This document shows positions 7,707-14,441 of a DNA stretch of 35,073 bases, piece by piece. Below the pieces are notes generated by a model. The model was not told where the DNA came from. It ran no database searches and saw nothing but the letters and a program-made list of their open reading frames with translations. Positions within the stretch are counted from its first letter, which is position 1; every line of letters begins with the position of its first letter. Origin of the DNA: Myxococcales bacterium (GTDB lineage: Bacteria > Myxococcota_A > Polyangia > Polyangiales > Polyangiaceae); contig JAAZAA010000246.1 in the NCBI GenBank assembly GCA_012514535.1, positions 1 through 35,073 on the forward strand. The letters run 5' to 3'. Position numbers and translations under genes: made by a program.

Positions 7707-8381
7707 CTACTCGACCTCTTCGTCGGGGACGTCGAGGGGCGGCGCGTTGGCGTTCTGCCCGTCGTCTTCGGGGGGGCGCGCCGGCTGCGCGGAGTCGTCC
7801 GCGGGCTGCTCGGGGGCCTCGCTCGCGGCGGCCGCCTCGGGAGGTTCGGTGTTCGCTTCCGCCGGCGCCGCGAGGCCACGTCGATTCGGACCGAAGGGGC
7901 GCCCCGCCACCGCGGAGGCGTGCCGGGCCGCGCGCGTCGCGGCGCGTGCGGCGGCGGCCTGCCCTTCGCTCCAACGACGCTCCTCCTCTTCCGTGCGCTG
8001 CACCATCTCGACCTGCGCGACGGCCTCGTCTTCGGTCTCGGGCGGGGTCGGTCGCGCGGGCGGTGCGTCCGCGCGGATCACGGGAGAGAACCCGCGACGT
8101 CGTTCCGCACGGGGCGCGCGCGGCGCGGGTGCGGAGGAACGCGTGGGGCGCGCCGCCGGCTCGTCGTTCTCCGCGGCGGGCTCGACGTCGGTGTCCGGAG
8201 AGGGCGCGACCGTAGTCGTCAGCGACGGCGTCCGCCGCGCGGGCGGCTCGAGGACGTCGCCGAAGCGCTCGGGCACCAGGGTGGCCATGCCGATGACGAG
8301 CGTGGCGGTGCCTCCCGTGAGCCCCGCGAGCGGAGTCCATCGCCATCGAGCGATCGCCAGGAGTCGTTCCACCGCCGACAT
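7707..8381 (-). CDS. Single-pass membrane protein with long disordered Pro/Ala/Glu-rich tail, hypothetical
   Basis: The protein is 224 residues from ATG 8381. After a short basic N-terminus (MSAVERLLAIARWRW) one hydrophobic helix lies at residues about 16-36 (LAGLTGGTATLVIGMATLV). The rest is low-complexity sequence rich in Pro, Ala, Glu and Arg, with a short charged, possibly helical stretch (EAVAQVEMVQRTEEEERRW). The topology suggests a cytoplasmic N-terminus and a periplasmic disordered arm. No family is recognised; TonB-like or spacer-type envelope proteins share this composition. An upstream ATG at 8441 is in frame but adds a Pro/Ser-rich leader before the helix. Low-complexity GC-rich ORFs can be spurious, but the clear helix and the tail's coding-like composition favour a real gene. 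Confidence 0.55.
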   Translation of the reverse strand: MSAVERLLAIARWRWTPLAGLTGGTATLVIGMATLVPERFGDVLEPPARRTPSLTTTVAPSPDTDVEPAAENDEPAARPTRSSAPAPRAPRAERRRGFSPVIRADAPPARPTPPETEDEAVAQVEMVQRTEEEERRWSEGQAAAARAATRAARHASAVAGRPFGPNRRGLAAPAEANTEPPEAAAASEAPEQPADDSAQPARPPEDDGQNANAPPLDVPDEEVE

Positions 8382-8550
8382 GTGTGCGCCAAAGCTTGAC
8401 CCGGACCCGCGCGGAGGGAAAGAGGGGAGCGGGGGGCGCATCTCCGCCGGGGCGCCAGCGTCGCCTCCTCGAGGGGGGCCCGTTCAGGGCGCGCCTGCGC
8501 CGGGTCCGGCGCCGCCTGGGCGGGGGCGGAGCCGTGGACGGGCGGGGATC

Positions 8551-9741
8551 TCAGCCCCCCGAGAAGGCGTCTTCGGCCGAGGGGTCGGGAGGTGTGGCGT
8601 CCTCTCGATCCTCGAGGTACCCCGCCGGGAGGCTGACCTTTTGGGTCCCGGCGGTCTTCCCGCGGGGGACCCGCATCGCGCCCGGGGGGAACGGCTCGCT
8701 TCGGTCGACGTCCGCCACCAGGGCCTCCAGCTCCGCCAGGGTCCTGGCTTGCATGAAGCTCTGGCGCAGGCGGGCGCTGCCGCGGAAGCCCTTCGTGTAC
8801 CAGGTGGTGTGCCGTCGGAAGGCGGGGATGGCGTGCTCTTCACCCATCCAGCTGCAGAGCAAGCGCGCGTGCTCGAGCATCGTGTCGATCACCTCGCCCA
8901 GGGTCGGCGGATCGCTCGGAGTTCGTCCCTGGAACACGTCCGCCAAGTCCCGGAAGAGCCAGGGCCGGCCGAGGCAGCCGCGCCCGACGATCACGCCGTC
9001 GCAGCCCGTCGTGCGCATCATGCGCAGGGCGTCCTGGGCCTCCCAAATGTCTCCGTTCCCGAGCACCGGGATCCGCACGAGGCTCTTCAGCTCGGCGATG
9101 TGCTCCCAGCGGGCGACGCCGTCGTACAGCTGGGCGGCGGTGCGCGCGTGCAGCCCGACCGCCGCGCAGCCCTCCTCTTCCCCCACGCGGCCAGCGTCGC
9201 GGAAGGTGATGAGCTCATCGTCGATGCCGAGGCGGAACTTGATGGTGACGGGCACCTGCTGCCCGTTGCTGCCCGCGGCCTGGACGGCTGCGCGGACGAT
9301 GGCGGCGAGCAGTCGTGGCTTGACGGGGATCGCCGAGCCTCCGCCGCGCCGGGTCACCTTGGGGACGGGGCAGCCGAAGTTCATGTCGATGTGGTCGACG
9401 CGCCCTTCGCCGACCAGGCGCCGGACGGCGCCGTCCACGTAGTGGGGATCCACCCCGTAGAGCTGGAGGCTCCGGGGCGTCTCGTCGGGGCCGAAGTCTG
9501 CCAGGCGCAGGGTCTTCTGGTTGCCCTCCACCAGGGGGCGGGCGGTGATCATCTCACTGACGTACAGCCCCGCCCCGAAGCGACGGCACAGGGCGCGGAA
9601 CGGGTAGTTCGTGACGCCCGCCATCGGGGCGAGCACGACGGGCGGCCAGACGCGGAGCGGGCCGAGCTGCAGGGCGGCGAACTCCCCCTCCGCGGCGGGA
9701 GGTACGTCTCGATTGATGGGGCTCTGATAACGGGGATCCAC
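8551..9741 (-). CDS. dusB: tRNA-dihydrouridine synthase (Dus family)
   Basis: This FMN-dependent enzyme of 396 residues reduces uridine to dihydrouridine in tRNA D-loops. Signatures are LAPMAGVTNYPFR at the start of the TIM barrel, SEMITARPLVEGN, LQLYGVDP, IDMNFGCPVPKVTRRGGGSA (with the catalytic cysteine in GCP), VTIKFRLGIDD, VGLHARTAAQLYDG, PVLGNGDIW and GCDGVIVGRGCLGRPWLF. The C-terminal helical tRNA-binding domain follows, then a short disordered tail. The NFGCPVPKV and HARTAAQ motifs fit DusB-type enzymes. The start is uncertain. GTG at 9741 is chosen because GGAG lies about five bases upstream. An in-frame GTG at 9783 has no Shine-Dalgarno sequence. A 170-bp gap containing a four-copy repeat separates it from the next gene upstream. 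Confidence 0.9.
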   Translation of the reverse strand: MDPRYQSPINRDVPPAAEGEFAALQLGPLRVWPPVVLAPMAGVTNYPFRALCRRFGAGLYVSEMITARPLVEGNQKTLRLADFGPDETPRSLQLYGVDPHYVDGAVRRLVGEGRVDHIDMNFGCPVPKVTRRGGGSAIPVKPRLLAAIVRAAVQAAGSNGQQVPVTIKFRLGIDDELITFRDAGRVGEEEGCAAVGLHARTAAQLYDGVARWEHIAELKSLVRIPVLGNGDIWEAQDALRMMRTTGCDGVIVGRGCLGRPWLFRDLADVFQGRTPSDPPTLGEVIDTMLEHARLLCSWMGEEHAIPAFRRHTTWYTKGFRGSARLRQSFMQARTLAELEALVADVDRSEPFPPGAMRVPRGKTAGTQKVSLPAGYLEDREDATPPDPSAEDAFSGG

Positions 9742-9880
9742 GGACACTCCGCGCGGCGATCGGCGAGTCGCTCCTCGAAGCACGCGGGCAGCGGCTCGGT
9801 GGCGGACACATAGCGGGCGCAGCGATCCTCGGCAAAGATCGCGCGCCGGGAGGGAACGAACCAGCAGACGTCGGCGACGG

Positions 9881-9971
9881 GCGCTCAGCCTTTGGCGCCG
9901 GTGACGTTCAGCGTTTGGGCGTCGGTGGCGCTCAGCCTTTGGCGCCCTGGCGCTCAGCGTTTGCGTCGGAG
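9881..9971. repeat. Four imperfect tandem copies of a 22-24-bp unit spanning a stop codon
   Basis: The units start at 9881, 9904, 9928 and 9950. Each contains the core TCAGC(C/G)TTTG flanked by GCGC or GCGTC. The copies alternate between two subtypes (GCCTTTGGCGCC and GCGTTTGGGCGTC). The TGA of the minus-strand gene 9954-10259 lies in the fourth copy at 9954-9956; the other three are intergenic, upstream of the Dus gene. Confidence 0.8.
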
Positions 9972-10259
9972 GATGCCCGGGAGCACTGCCCTGACCGCCT
10001 CCCGCGCGAGGGCAGGGGTGCGCAGCAACCCCTTGGCGAGCTCGCTGGCGAGGGCCATCGGCGTCGAGGCGTCCGCGCGGAGGGCCACACGCTCGCCGCT
10101 CTGGAGATCCTCGATGGCGCCCCGCGCGACGGTCCGGGAGCCGTCCGAGCGGATCTCCACGACCATGCGTGCCACGACGGGCGGCAGGTCATCGTCGGCG
10201 AGGGCGGTCGTGGGCTCGCGAGTCAGGAGGAACCGGCGAGGCCTGTCGGCGTTGGACAC
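9954..10259 (-). CDS. Small hypothetical protein
   Basis: The protein is 101 residues from GTG 10259. An N-terminal part (ADRPRRFLLTREPTTAL) leads into VVARMVVEIRSDGSRTVARGAIEDL, which looks like two paired beta-strands. The sequence ends with a helical, basic tail (LASELAKGLLRTPALAREAV, then PGILRRKR). No family is recognised. Two GTG starts are possible (10277 and 10259). The inner one has a TATCCC hexamer six bases upstream, matching the leaderless pattern seen elsewhere in the window. The gene lies 49 bp downstream of the pseudopilin-like gene on the same strand. Its stop codon lies in the four-copy tandem repeat. Confidence 0.5.
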   Translation of the reverse strand: MSNADRPRRFLLTREPTTALADDDLPPVVARMVVEIRSDGSRTVARGAIEDLQSGERVALRADASTPMALASELAKGLLRTPALAREAVRAVLPGILRRKR

Positions 10260-10308
10260 TGGCCAGGGATAGCACACGCCGGGAGGTGCCGAGGCCCCTC
10301 AGAGGCCC

Positions 10309-11178
10309 TCAGAGCCCCGGCAAGCTCTCTCGGGGACGTTTGCCGCGCCAGGGAGTCCAGGTCTGGTCGTAGGGAGGGACGAGGGCGTCGTCGCAGGAGG
10401 GCGGGCGCTCCGGGCCGAGGAGGCGCGGCCCTGGCTCGGTGCGCTCGTTGTCCGTCTGCAGAATGCGCTCGTGCTCGTCGATGAAGAAGGCGGTGGGCGG
10501 TGCCTCCGGCCGGGCGGGCCACGCGTAGGCGACGAAGCGTCGTTCGGCGGCGGCTTCGTCGACGGGAGCCTCGGGGTGGGCCGTGAGTCGGCCGTCCGCT
10601 CCGGGCACGCACGCCATGTACAGATAGTCTCCTTCCAGGGCCGCCGCGCCCTCTCGGGTCGGCACGGAGGGGCGCAGGCGGTGCCCCAAGGGCGGTGAGT
10701 CCAGGGGCCCGGAGCTCGACGGTCCCGGACGCACCGGGTCGGTCCCCGCGAGCTCGCCGAGGCGGCCGGCTCCTCCCACCCCGTTCCCGTCCGGATCGAT
10801 GAGCGCGAGGCGCCGGGAGGCGTCCTGGGCGAACAGGATCTCCCGGAGCCGGGACACGGCCCGCTCCCCCGAGGCGCGGGTGCTCGCCGCGACGATGCCC
10901 GGCAGGGCTTCCTGGAGGACGAAGCGCCCCATCCCCAGCAGCGCGGTGACGAAGCCCACGCCCAACGCGATCCGGAGGGCCCGCCGGTGAGGTCCACGGT
11001 GGCGCGTCAGGGCCGCGGAGGCCACGACGAGCAGCAGCACGGAGAACACCGCCAGGCGGGGCTCCCACAACGCCGCGGGGCCGAGCAGGGCCGCGCCGAC
11101 GAGGAGCACCGGGGTGGCGCGGTCGCGAGCGGAGGTGGGAGACGTCGTCGGGTGAGCTGAGGGGGAGAGGTCGGACAC
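10309..11178 (-). CDS. Membrane protein with pseudopilin-like C-terminal domain
   Basis: The 289-residue protein has hydrophobic helices at about residues 23-38, 42-58 and 70-90. A soluble region of roughly 190 residues follows. That region reads RLREILFAQDASRR...IDPDGNGVGGAGRLGELAGT, then GHRLRPSVP, VAYAWPARPEAPPTAFFIDE and ILQTDN. This order (initial helix, DxDGNGxG...GELAG turn, AYAWP, FFID...G/R-ILxTDN) recalls the C-terminal globular domain of type II pseudopilin-like proteins common in Planctomycetes and myxobacteria. The usual prepilin peptidase site and single N-terminal helix are absent and replaced by the multi-helix anchor. The start is GTG 11178. The gene follows the coiled-coil gene by 12 bp, so the two are probably one transcript. 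The domain assignment is from memory of the family pattern. Confidence 0.65.
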   Translation of the reverse strand: MSDLSPSAHPTTSPTSARDRATPVLLVGAALLGPAALWEPRLAVFSVLLLVVASAALTRHRGPHRRALRIALGVGFVTALLGMGRFVLQEALPGIVAASTRASGERAVSRLREILFAQDASRRLALIDPDGNGVGGAGRLGELAGTDPVRPGPSSSGPLDSPPLGHRLRPSVPTREGAAALEGDYLYMACVPGADGRLTAHPEAPVDEAAAERRFVAYAWPARPEAPPTAFFIDEHERILQTDNERTEPGPRLLGPERPPSCDDALVPPYDQTWTPWRGKRPRESLPGL

Positions 11179-11190
11179 CGTGGGCGGGTT

Positions 11191-12333
11191 CTAGCCCGAG
11201 CCTTCGCGCGGCGCAGTGCGGGACCCGTCGGCAGCGACGTGGAGCTCCGAGATCGGCGAGGCCCCCTTCAGCTTCGGCTCCGAGCTCCCCGCGGACTCTT
11301 GCTTGCGCGCGCGCGGCGGAGCCGCGGTGGGCGTCGACTGGGCCGCGGTGGAGGCGGGAGCGGCGGGCGCTGCCTGGGTGGGCGCTGCCTGGGTGGACGT
11401 TGGTCGCGGCGGGGCCGCGGTCGGGGCGGCGCGCAGCTCTGCCGGCGGGGTCGGCGCCGACGGCACTTGCGGCGGCGAAGCGACGGAGAAGGGCGGCGGA
11501 GCCGGCGTGGTCGGATGCGCGATCTCTTCGTCGAGGGGCGCGTCGAAGGGAGCGCCCAGGCGTCGGAGCGCCGCCTGCGCCTCGTCCCGCTGGGAGCGCA
11601 TCCGCTGCACCAGGGCGCGGGATTTCTCCCGCTCCTCCCGGAGCTGGGCGATCTCCCGGCGCAACGCCACGATGGCCTCCTCGTCCTCCCCCGCGCCCGC
11701 GTCGCCGGGGGACGACGCTCCCTGGCTCATCGCGAGGGCTGCGTCCCGCTCCTCGCGCAGACGGGCGAGCTCCTCTTCGTGCTCCTCGAGGAGGGCCCGG
11801 AGAAAAACATCCTGCTCTTCCGTGAGGAAACGACGCTCCGCCTCGAAGGTCTTCCGCTGGCTCCGCAGTTTCTGCTCGAGCTCGAGCACACGCTCCTCGA
11901 GCTCGCGTCGCGTCGCGGTGGCGTCGCGCTCGGTGGCGCTGAGCAGCTCCTGCACTCGGTCGAGCTTCTGCCCGAGGACGTCGTTGGCGTTTCGCGCTGC
12001 CTCCACCCCGCGCGCGAAGTTGTCGATGGCGCTCAGCAGCCCGTTCAACGTGGCGCCGTAGCGACGGGTGCTCACCACCGCATCACGGATGGGATCGAGG
12101 CTGTCGGGTGGTGCGCTCGAGCGCCGGGCGGCGGCGCCGCTCGGCGCGGCCTCCGGCGGCGCCGCCGAACTCGGCTGGGCGCGCGTGCTTGTATCCTGCG
12201 CCGGGACGGACGCGGGGTTCCCCCCGGCGGGATTGACTCCAGCGCGATTCACCCCCGAGCGCGGCGTCGGCTCGGAAGCCGTGGAAGGAGGCCGCGGCCT
12301 CTGGAGCGGCGGTCGGCCCCCTGTGACGGTCAT
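11191..12333 (-). CDS. Coiled-coil protein with disordered Pro/Ala/Ser-rich flanks, hypothetical
   Basis: The 380-residue protein has three parts. Residues about 1-80 are Pro/Ala/Ser-rich and disordered. Residues about 85-270 are a long helical coiled coil rich in Glu, Arg and Leu (RELEERVLELEQKLRSQRK, EELARLREERDAALAMS, EIAQLREEREKSRALVQRMR), broken once by a Gly/Ser/Asp linker. Residues about 275-380 are again Pro/Ala/Thr-rich, with a 15-bp in-frame DNA repeat coding TQAAP-TQAAP. No signal peptide or membrane helix is seen, so it is probably cytoplasmic and perhaps a scaffold. No family is recognised. ATG 12333 is preferred over ATG 12345 because TATGCT ends seven bases upstream of 12333, and the outer ATG lies within this element. 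Confidence 0.65.
   Translation of the reverse strand: MTVTGGRPPLQRPRPPSTASEPTPRSGVNRAGVNPAGGNPASVPAQDTSTRAQPSSAAPPEAAPSGAAARRSSAPPDSLDPIRDAVVSTRRYGATLNGLLSAIDNFARGVEAARNANDVLGQKLDRVQELLSATERDATATRRELEERVLELEQKLRSQRKTFEAERRFLTEEQDVFLRALLEEHEEELARLREERDAALAMSQGASSPGDAGAGEDEEAIVALRREIAQLREEREKSRALVQRMRSQRDEAQAALRRLGAPFDAPLDEEIAHPTTPAPPPFSVASPPQVPSAPTPPAELRAAPTAAPPRPTSTQAAPTQAAPAAPASTAAQSTPTAAPPRARKQESAGSSEPKLKGASPISELHVAADGSRTAPREGSG
11365..11394. repeat. In-frame 15-bp tandem duplication within the coiled-coil gene
   Basis: GGGCGCTGCCTGGGT at 11365-11379 is repeated exactly at 11380-11394, with a degenerate third copy beginning at 11395. It encodes the pentapeptide repeat TQAAP in the disordered C-terminal region. 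Confidence 0.75.
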
Positions 12334-12340
12334 CGCGCCA

Positions 12341-12346
12341 AGCATA
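12341..12346 (-). promoter_or_regulatory. -10-like hexamer, possible leaderless promoter of the coiled-coil gene
   Basis: On the minus strand TATGCT is followed by TGGCGCG and the ATG at 12333, a seven-base spacing. No Shine-Dalgarno sequence is visible. No clear -35 is seen, although TTGATC lies immediately upstream. Confidence 0.4.
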
Positions 12347-12413
12347 GATCAAGGGAGCGGCGAGGGCAGCACATCCCGAGCCGCGCGGGTCGTGCCCATC
12401 CCTCGCGAGCCGC

Positions 12414-13967
12414 TCAGGGTTTCTCGCTGGGCTCTGTGGTGAGCGCTGTGGTGAGCGCTGTGGTGAGCCCTGTGGTGGGCGCTGCGGGTGGGCCGGCCCG
12501 GTGGGGCTGGCCACGGGGGGCGGGCTCTGTCGGGGAGACGGTCCCGGTCCCGCTGGCGGCGCCGAAGCGAAAGGCGCGTCCCGTGCCCCTGCGAGCCCGC
12601 GCGCGCCCCCGCTCCCACTCCCGCTGGAGGCGCGGGAGATAGTGGGCCGGCTCGAGCTGGAAGGTGTGCCGGCGCGAGGCGACGAAGCGCTCTCGGATGG
12701 CCGCGGCCTCCGCTTCGATGGCGGCGTCCATTTCGGCTAGCGACGGCAAGGCGTAGCTGCCCGCGAAGTACGCCGCGGCCCACCGCGCCTGCTGCTCCGC
12801 GATGGGCATGATGGCCCCGAGAGGCTGCGCGAAGCCGATGAGCCCCAGCCCCTGGTAGCGCCGCTCGAACACGCGGAAGAACAGGGGCAGCTCGTTGCCG
12901 GGCGCCGAGAGCACCTCCGGGGCGAAGAAGGGGAAGCTCACGTGGTAACCGGTGCAGTAGACGATGGCGTCGATCCTCTCCCGGCTCCCGTCGGTGAACT
13001 GGACCTCGTGGCCGTCGAGGCGCTCGATGGCGGGCTTGGGCACGATGTCTCCGCTGCCCGTGAGGCTCGGCACCTCGCTGGACACGGTGGGGTGGGCCTC
13101 GCCGAGGAGGTGGTCCGGCTCTGGCAACCCGTAGTCGCTCATGCGCCCGAAGAGCAGCGTGAAGCCGCGGGTCACGAGGCGGCGACGCAGCTTGCCGGGC
13201 AGCCAGTGGGGGAAGAGGGAGCCCTGATCCAGCGGTTTGCCGCGGATGTACTTGGGGAGGATCCAGGCGCCGCGGCGGGACGAGAGGAAGAGCCGCTCGG
13301 CCACGCCGGGACGGCAGAGCTCGGCGGCGATGTCCATCGCGCTGTTGCCCATCCCGACGACGACGACCCGCTTGCCGCGCAGATCCAGCGGTGTGGTCGG
13401 ATCGACGTAGCCGTGGGAGTGGAGCACCTCGCCGTGGAAGGAACCCGGGGGGGGCGGATCCGGCCAGGCCGGATCCCAGTGGTGCCCGTTGGCTACCAAG
13501 ACCCCGTCGAAGAGATGCTCTTGGGTCTTCCCCGTCTTCAGATCGCGGACCGTCACGGCCCAGCCGCCCGCGTCGAGGGCGCCGGCGCCCCCTGGCGGGC
13601 TGCCCGCGAGGGGGCGGCAGGAGAGCACTTCGTGTTCGAAGCGGATGGTCTCGTGCAGTCCGAAATGGCGTGCGTAGCTCTCGAAGTACGCCGCCACGTG
13701 GCGGTGGTGGGGGAAGTCCGGCAGGTGATCCGGCATCGGGAAATCCCGGAACTCCATGCACTGGCGGGAGGTGTTGATGTGGAGTGACCGGTAGGCGCCG
13801 CTGCGCCCGTTCTTGTTTCCGAAGACCCAGTTCCCGCCCACCCGATCGCTCATCTCGAAGCAGGTGTGTGGAACACCCACCTCCCGCAGCGCCTTGACGG
13901 CGGTCAAGCCCGAGCAGCCAGCACCGATCACACAGACGCGCGGAAGGAGCCCGAGGCGGGGAGCCAT
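12414..13967 (-). CDS. Flavin-containing monooxygenase (FMO/Baeyer-Villiger type)
   Basis: The protein is 517 residues from ATG 13967. The FAD-binding Rossmann motif GAGCSG lies at residues 15-20. The family fingerprint FxGxxxHxxxY is present as FHGEVLHSHGY, followed by the NADPH-binding motif VVVVGMGNSAMD. SLHINTSRQCMEFRDFPMP and VLVANGHHWDPAWP are further FMO-family segments. Such enzymes use NADPH and O2 to oxygenate soft nucleophiles or ketones. The aromatic at the end of the fingerprint and the INTS segment fit FMO-type N/S-oxygenases better than classical cyclohexanone-type Baeyer-Villiger enzymes, but the substrate cannot be told. The last 20 residues are a TTAL repeat from a 12-bp DNA repeat. 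The gene is divergent from the chemosensory operon across 66 bp. Confidence 0.85.
   Translation of the reverse strand: MAPRLGLLPRVCVIGAGCSGLTAVKALREVGVPHTCFEMSDRVGGNWVFGNKNGRSGAYRSLHINTSRQCMEFRDFPMPDHLPDFPHHRHVAAYFESYARHFGLHETIRFEHEVLSCRPLAGSPPGGAGALDAGGWAVTVRDLKTGKTQEHLFDGVLVANGHHWDPAWPDPPPPGSFHGEVLHSHGYVDPTTPLDLRGKRVVVVGMGNSAMDIAAELCRPGVAERLFLSSRRGAWILPKYIRGKPLDQGSLFPHWLPGKLRRRLVTRGFTLLFGRMSDYGLPEPDHLLGEAHPTVSSEVPSLTGSGDIVPKPAIERLDGHEVQFTDGSRERIDAIVYCTGYHVSFPFFAPEVLSAPGNELPLFFRVFERRYQGLGLIGFAQPLGAIMPIAEQQARWAAAYFAGSYALPSLAEMDAAIEAEAAAIRERFVASRRHTFQLEPAHYLPRLQREWERGRARARRGTGRAFRFGAASGTGTVSPTEPAPRGQPHRAGPPAAPTTGLTTALTTALTTEPSEKP
12435..12482. repeat. Four tandem copies of a 12-bp unit at the 3' end of the monooxygenase gene
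   Basis: TGTGGTGAGCGC at 12435-12446 and 12447-12458 is followed by variants TGTGGTGAGCCC (12459-12470) and TGTGGTGGGCGC (12471-12482). It encodes a tetrapeptide repeat (TTAL) near the C-terminus and stops about 20 bases short of the stop codon. Confidence 0.85.
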
Positions 13968-14033
13968 GGGGGCGAGCGTCGCACTTCCTTGAGGGATCGC
14001 AATCCTGCTAGATTGAGAGCAGAGGATCTGTCG

Positions 14034-14441
14034 GTGCAGCGAATTCTGGTCGTAGAAGACTCGTTCAGCATGCGGGCGTTCGTGCGCGCGGCTCTGGAGG
14101 ACCCCGCCGCGGGGTTGGGCCCCGTCGACGTCGTGGAGGCGGCGACGGGCTTCGACGCCCTGCGCCTGCTCCCGCGGGGGCCCTACCAGCTGGTGATCAG
14201 CGACATCAACATGCCTCACATCAACGGGCTGGAGCTGGTGCGCTTCATTCGGCAGAGTGACCAGCACCGCGAGACGCGGGTGCTCCTCATCTCGACCCAG
14301 GCCTCGGAGCGGGACCGCGAACGGGGGCTCTCCCTCGGCGCCGACGGTTACCTCCCCAAGCCCTTCACGCCCGAGGAGCTGTGGAGCGCGGTGGGGCAGC
14401 ATTTGCCGTCGGACGCGCCCGCCCAGAGGCGCGATGGTTGA
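14034..14441 (+). CDS. cheY: CheY-like single-domain response regulator
   Basis: The 135-residue protein is a complete receiver domain with no output domain. It shows the acidic pocket E8/D9, the phospho-acceptor D57 in VISDINMPHINGLEL, the S87/T88 switch residue in LLISTQAS and the conserved K109 in LPKPFTPEELW. GTG 14034 is chosen because AGAGGA lies about eight bases upstream and the receiver fold begins directly after it (QRILVVEDS). It is the first gene of a seven-gene chemosensory operon and overlaps the cheA start by eight bases. It is presumably phosphorylated by that CheA. The lack of a DNA-binding or enzymatic domain means the output partner is not evident. Confidence 0.9.
   Translation: MQRILVVEDSFSMRAFVRAALEDPAAGLGPVDVVEAATGFDALRLLPRGPYQLVISDINMPHINGLELVRFIRQSDQHRETRVLLISTQASERDRERGLSLGADGYLPKPFTPEELWSAVGQHLPSDAPAQRRDG

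Noticed and set aside
9684-9880. On the minus strand upstream of the Dus start, another frame reads IFAEDRCARY, VSATEPLPACFEERL and AECPWIPVIRAP, which looks protein-like.
   Set aside because: It overlaps the Dus N-terminus in a different frame, loses protein-like character inside the Dus gene and has no start with a ribosome-binding site. It is most likely a GC-rich shadow frame.
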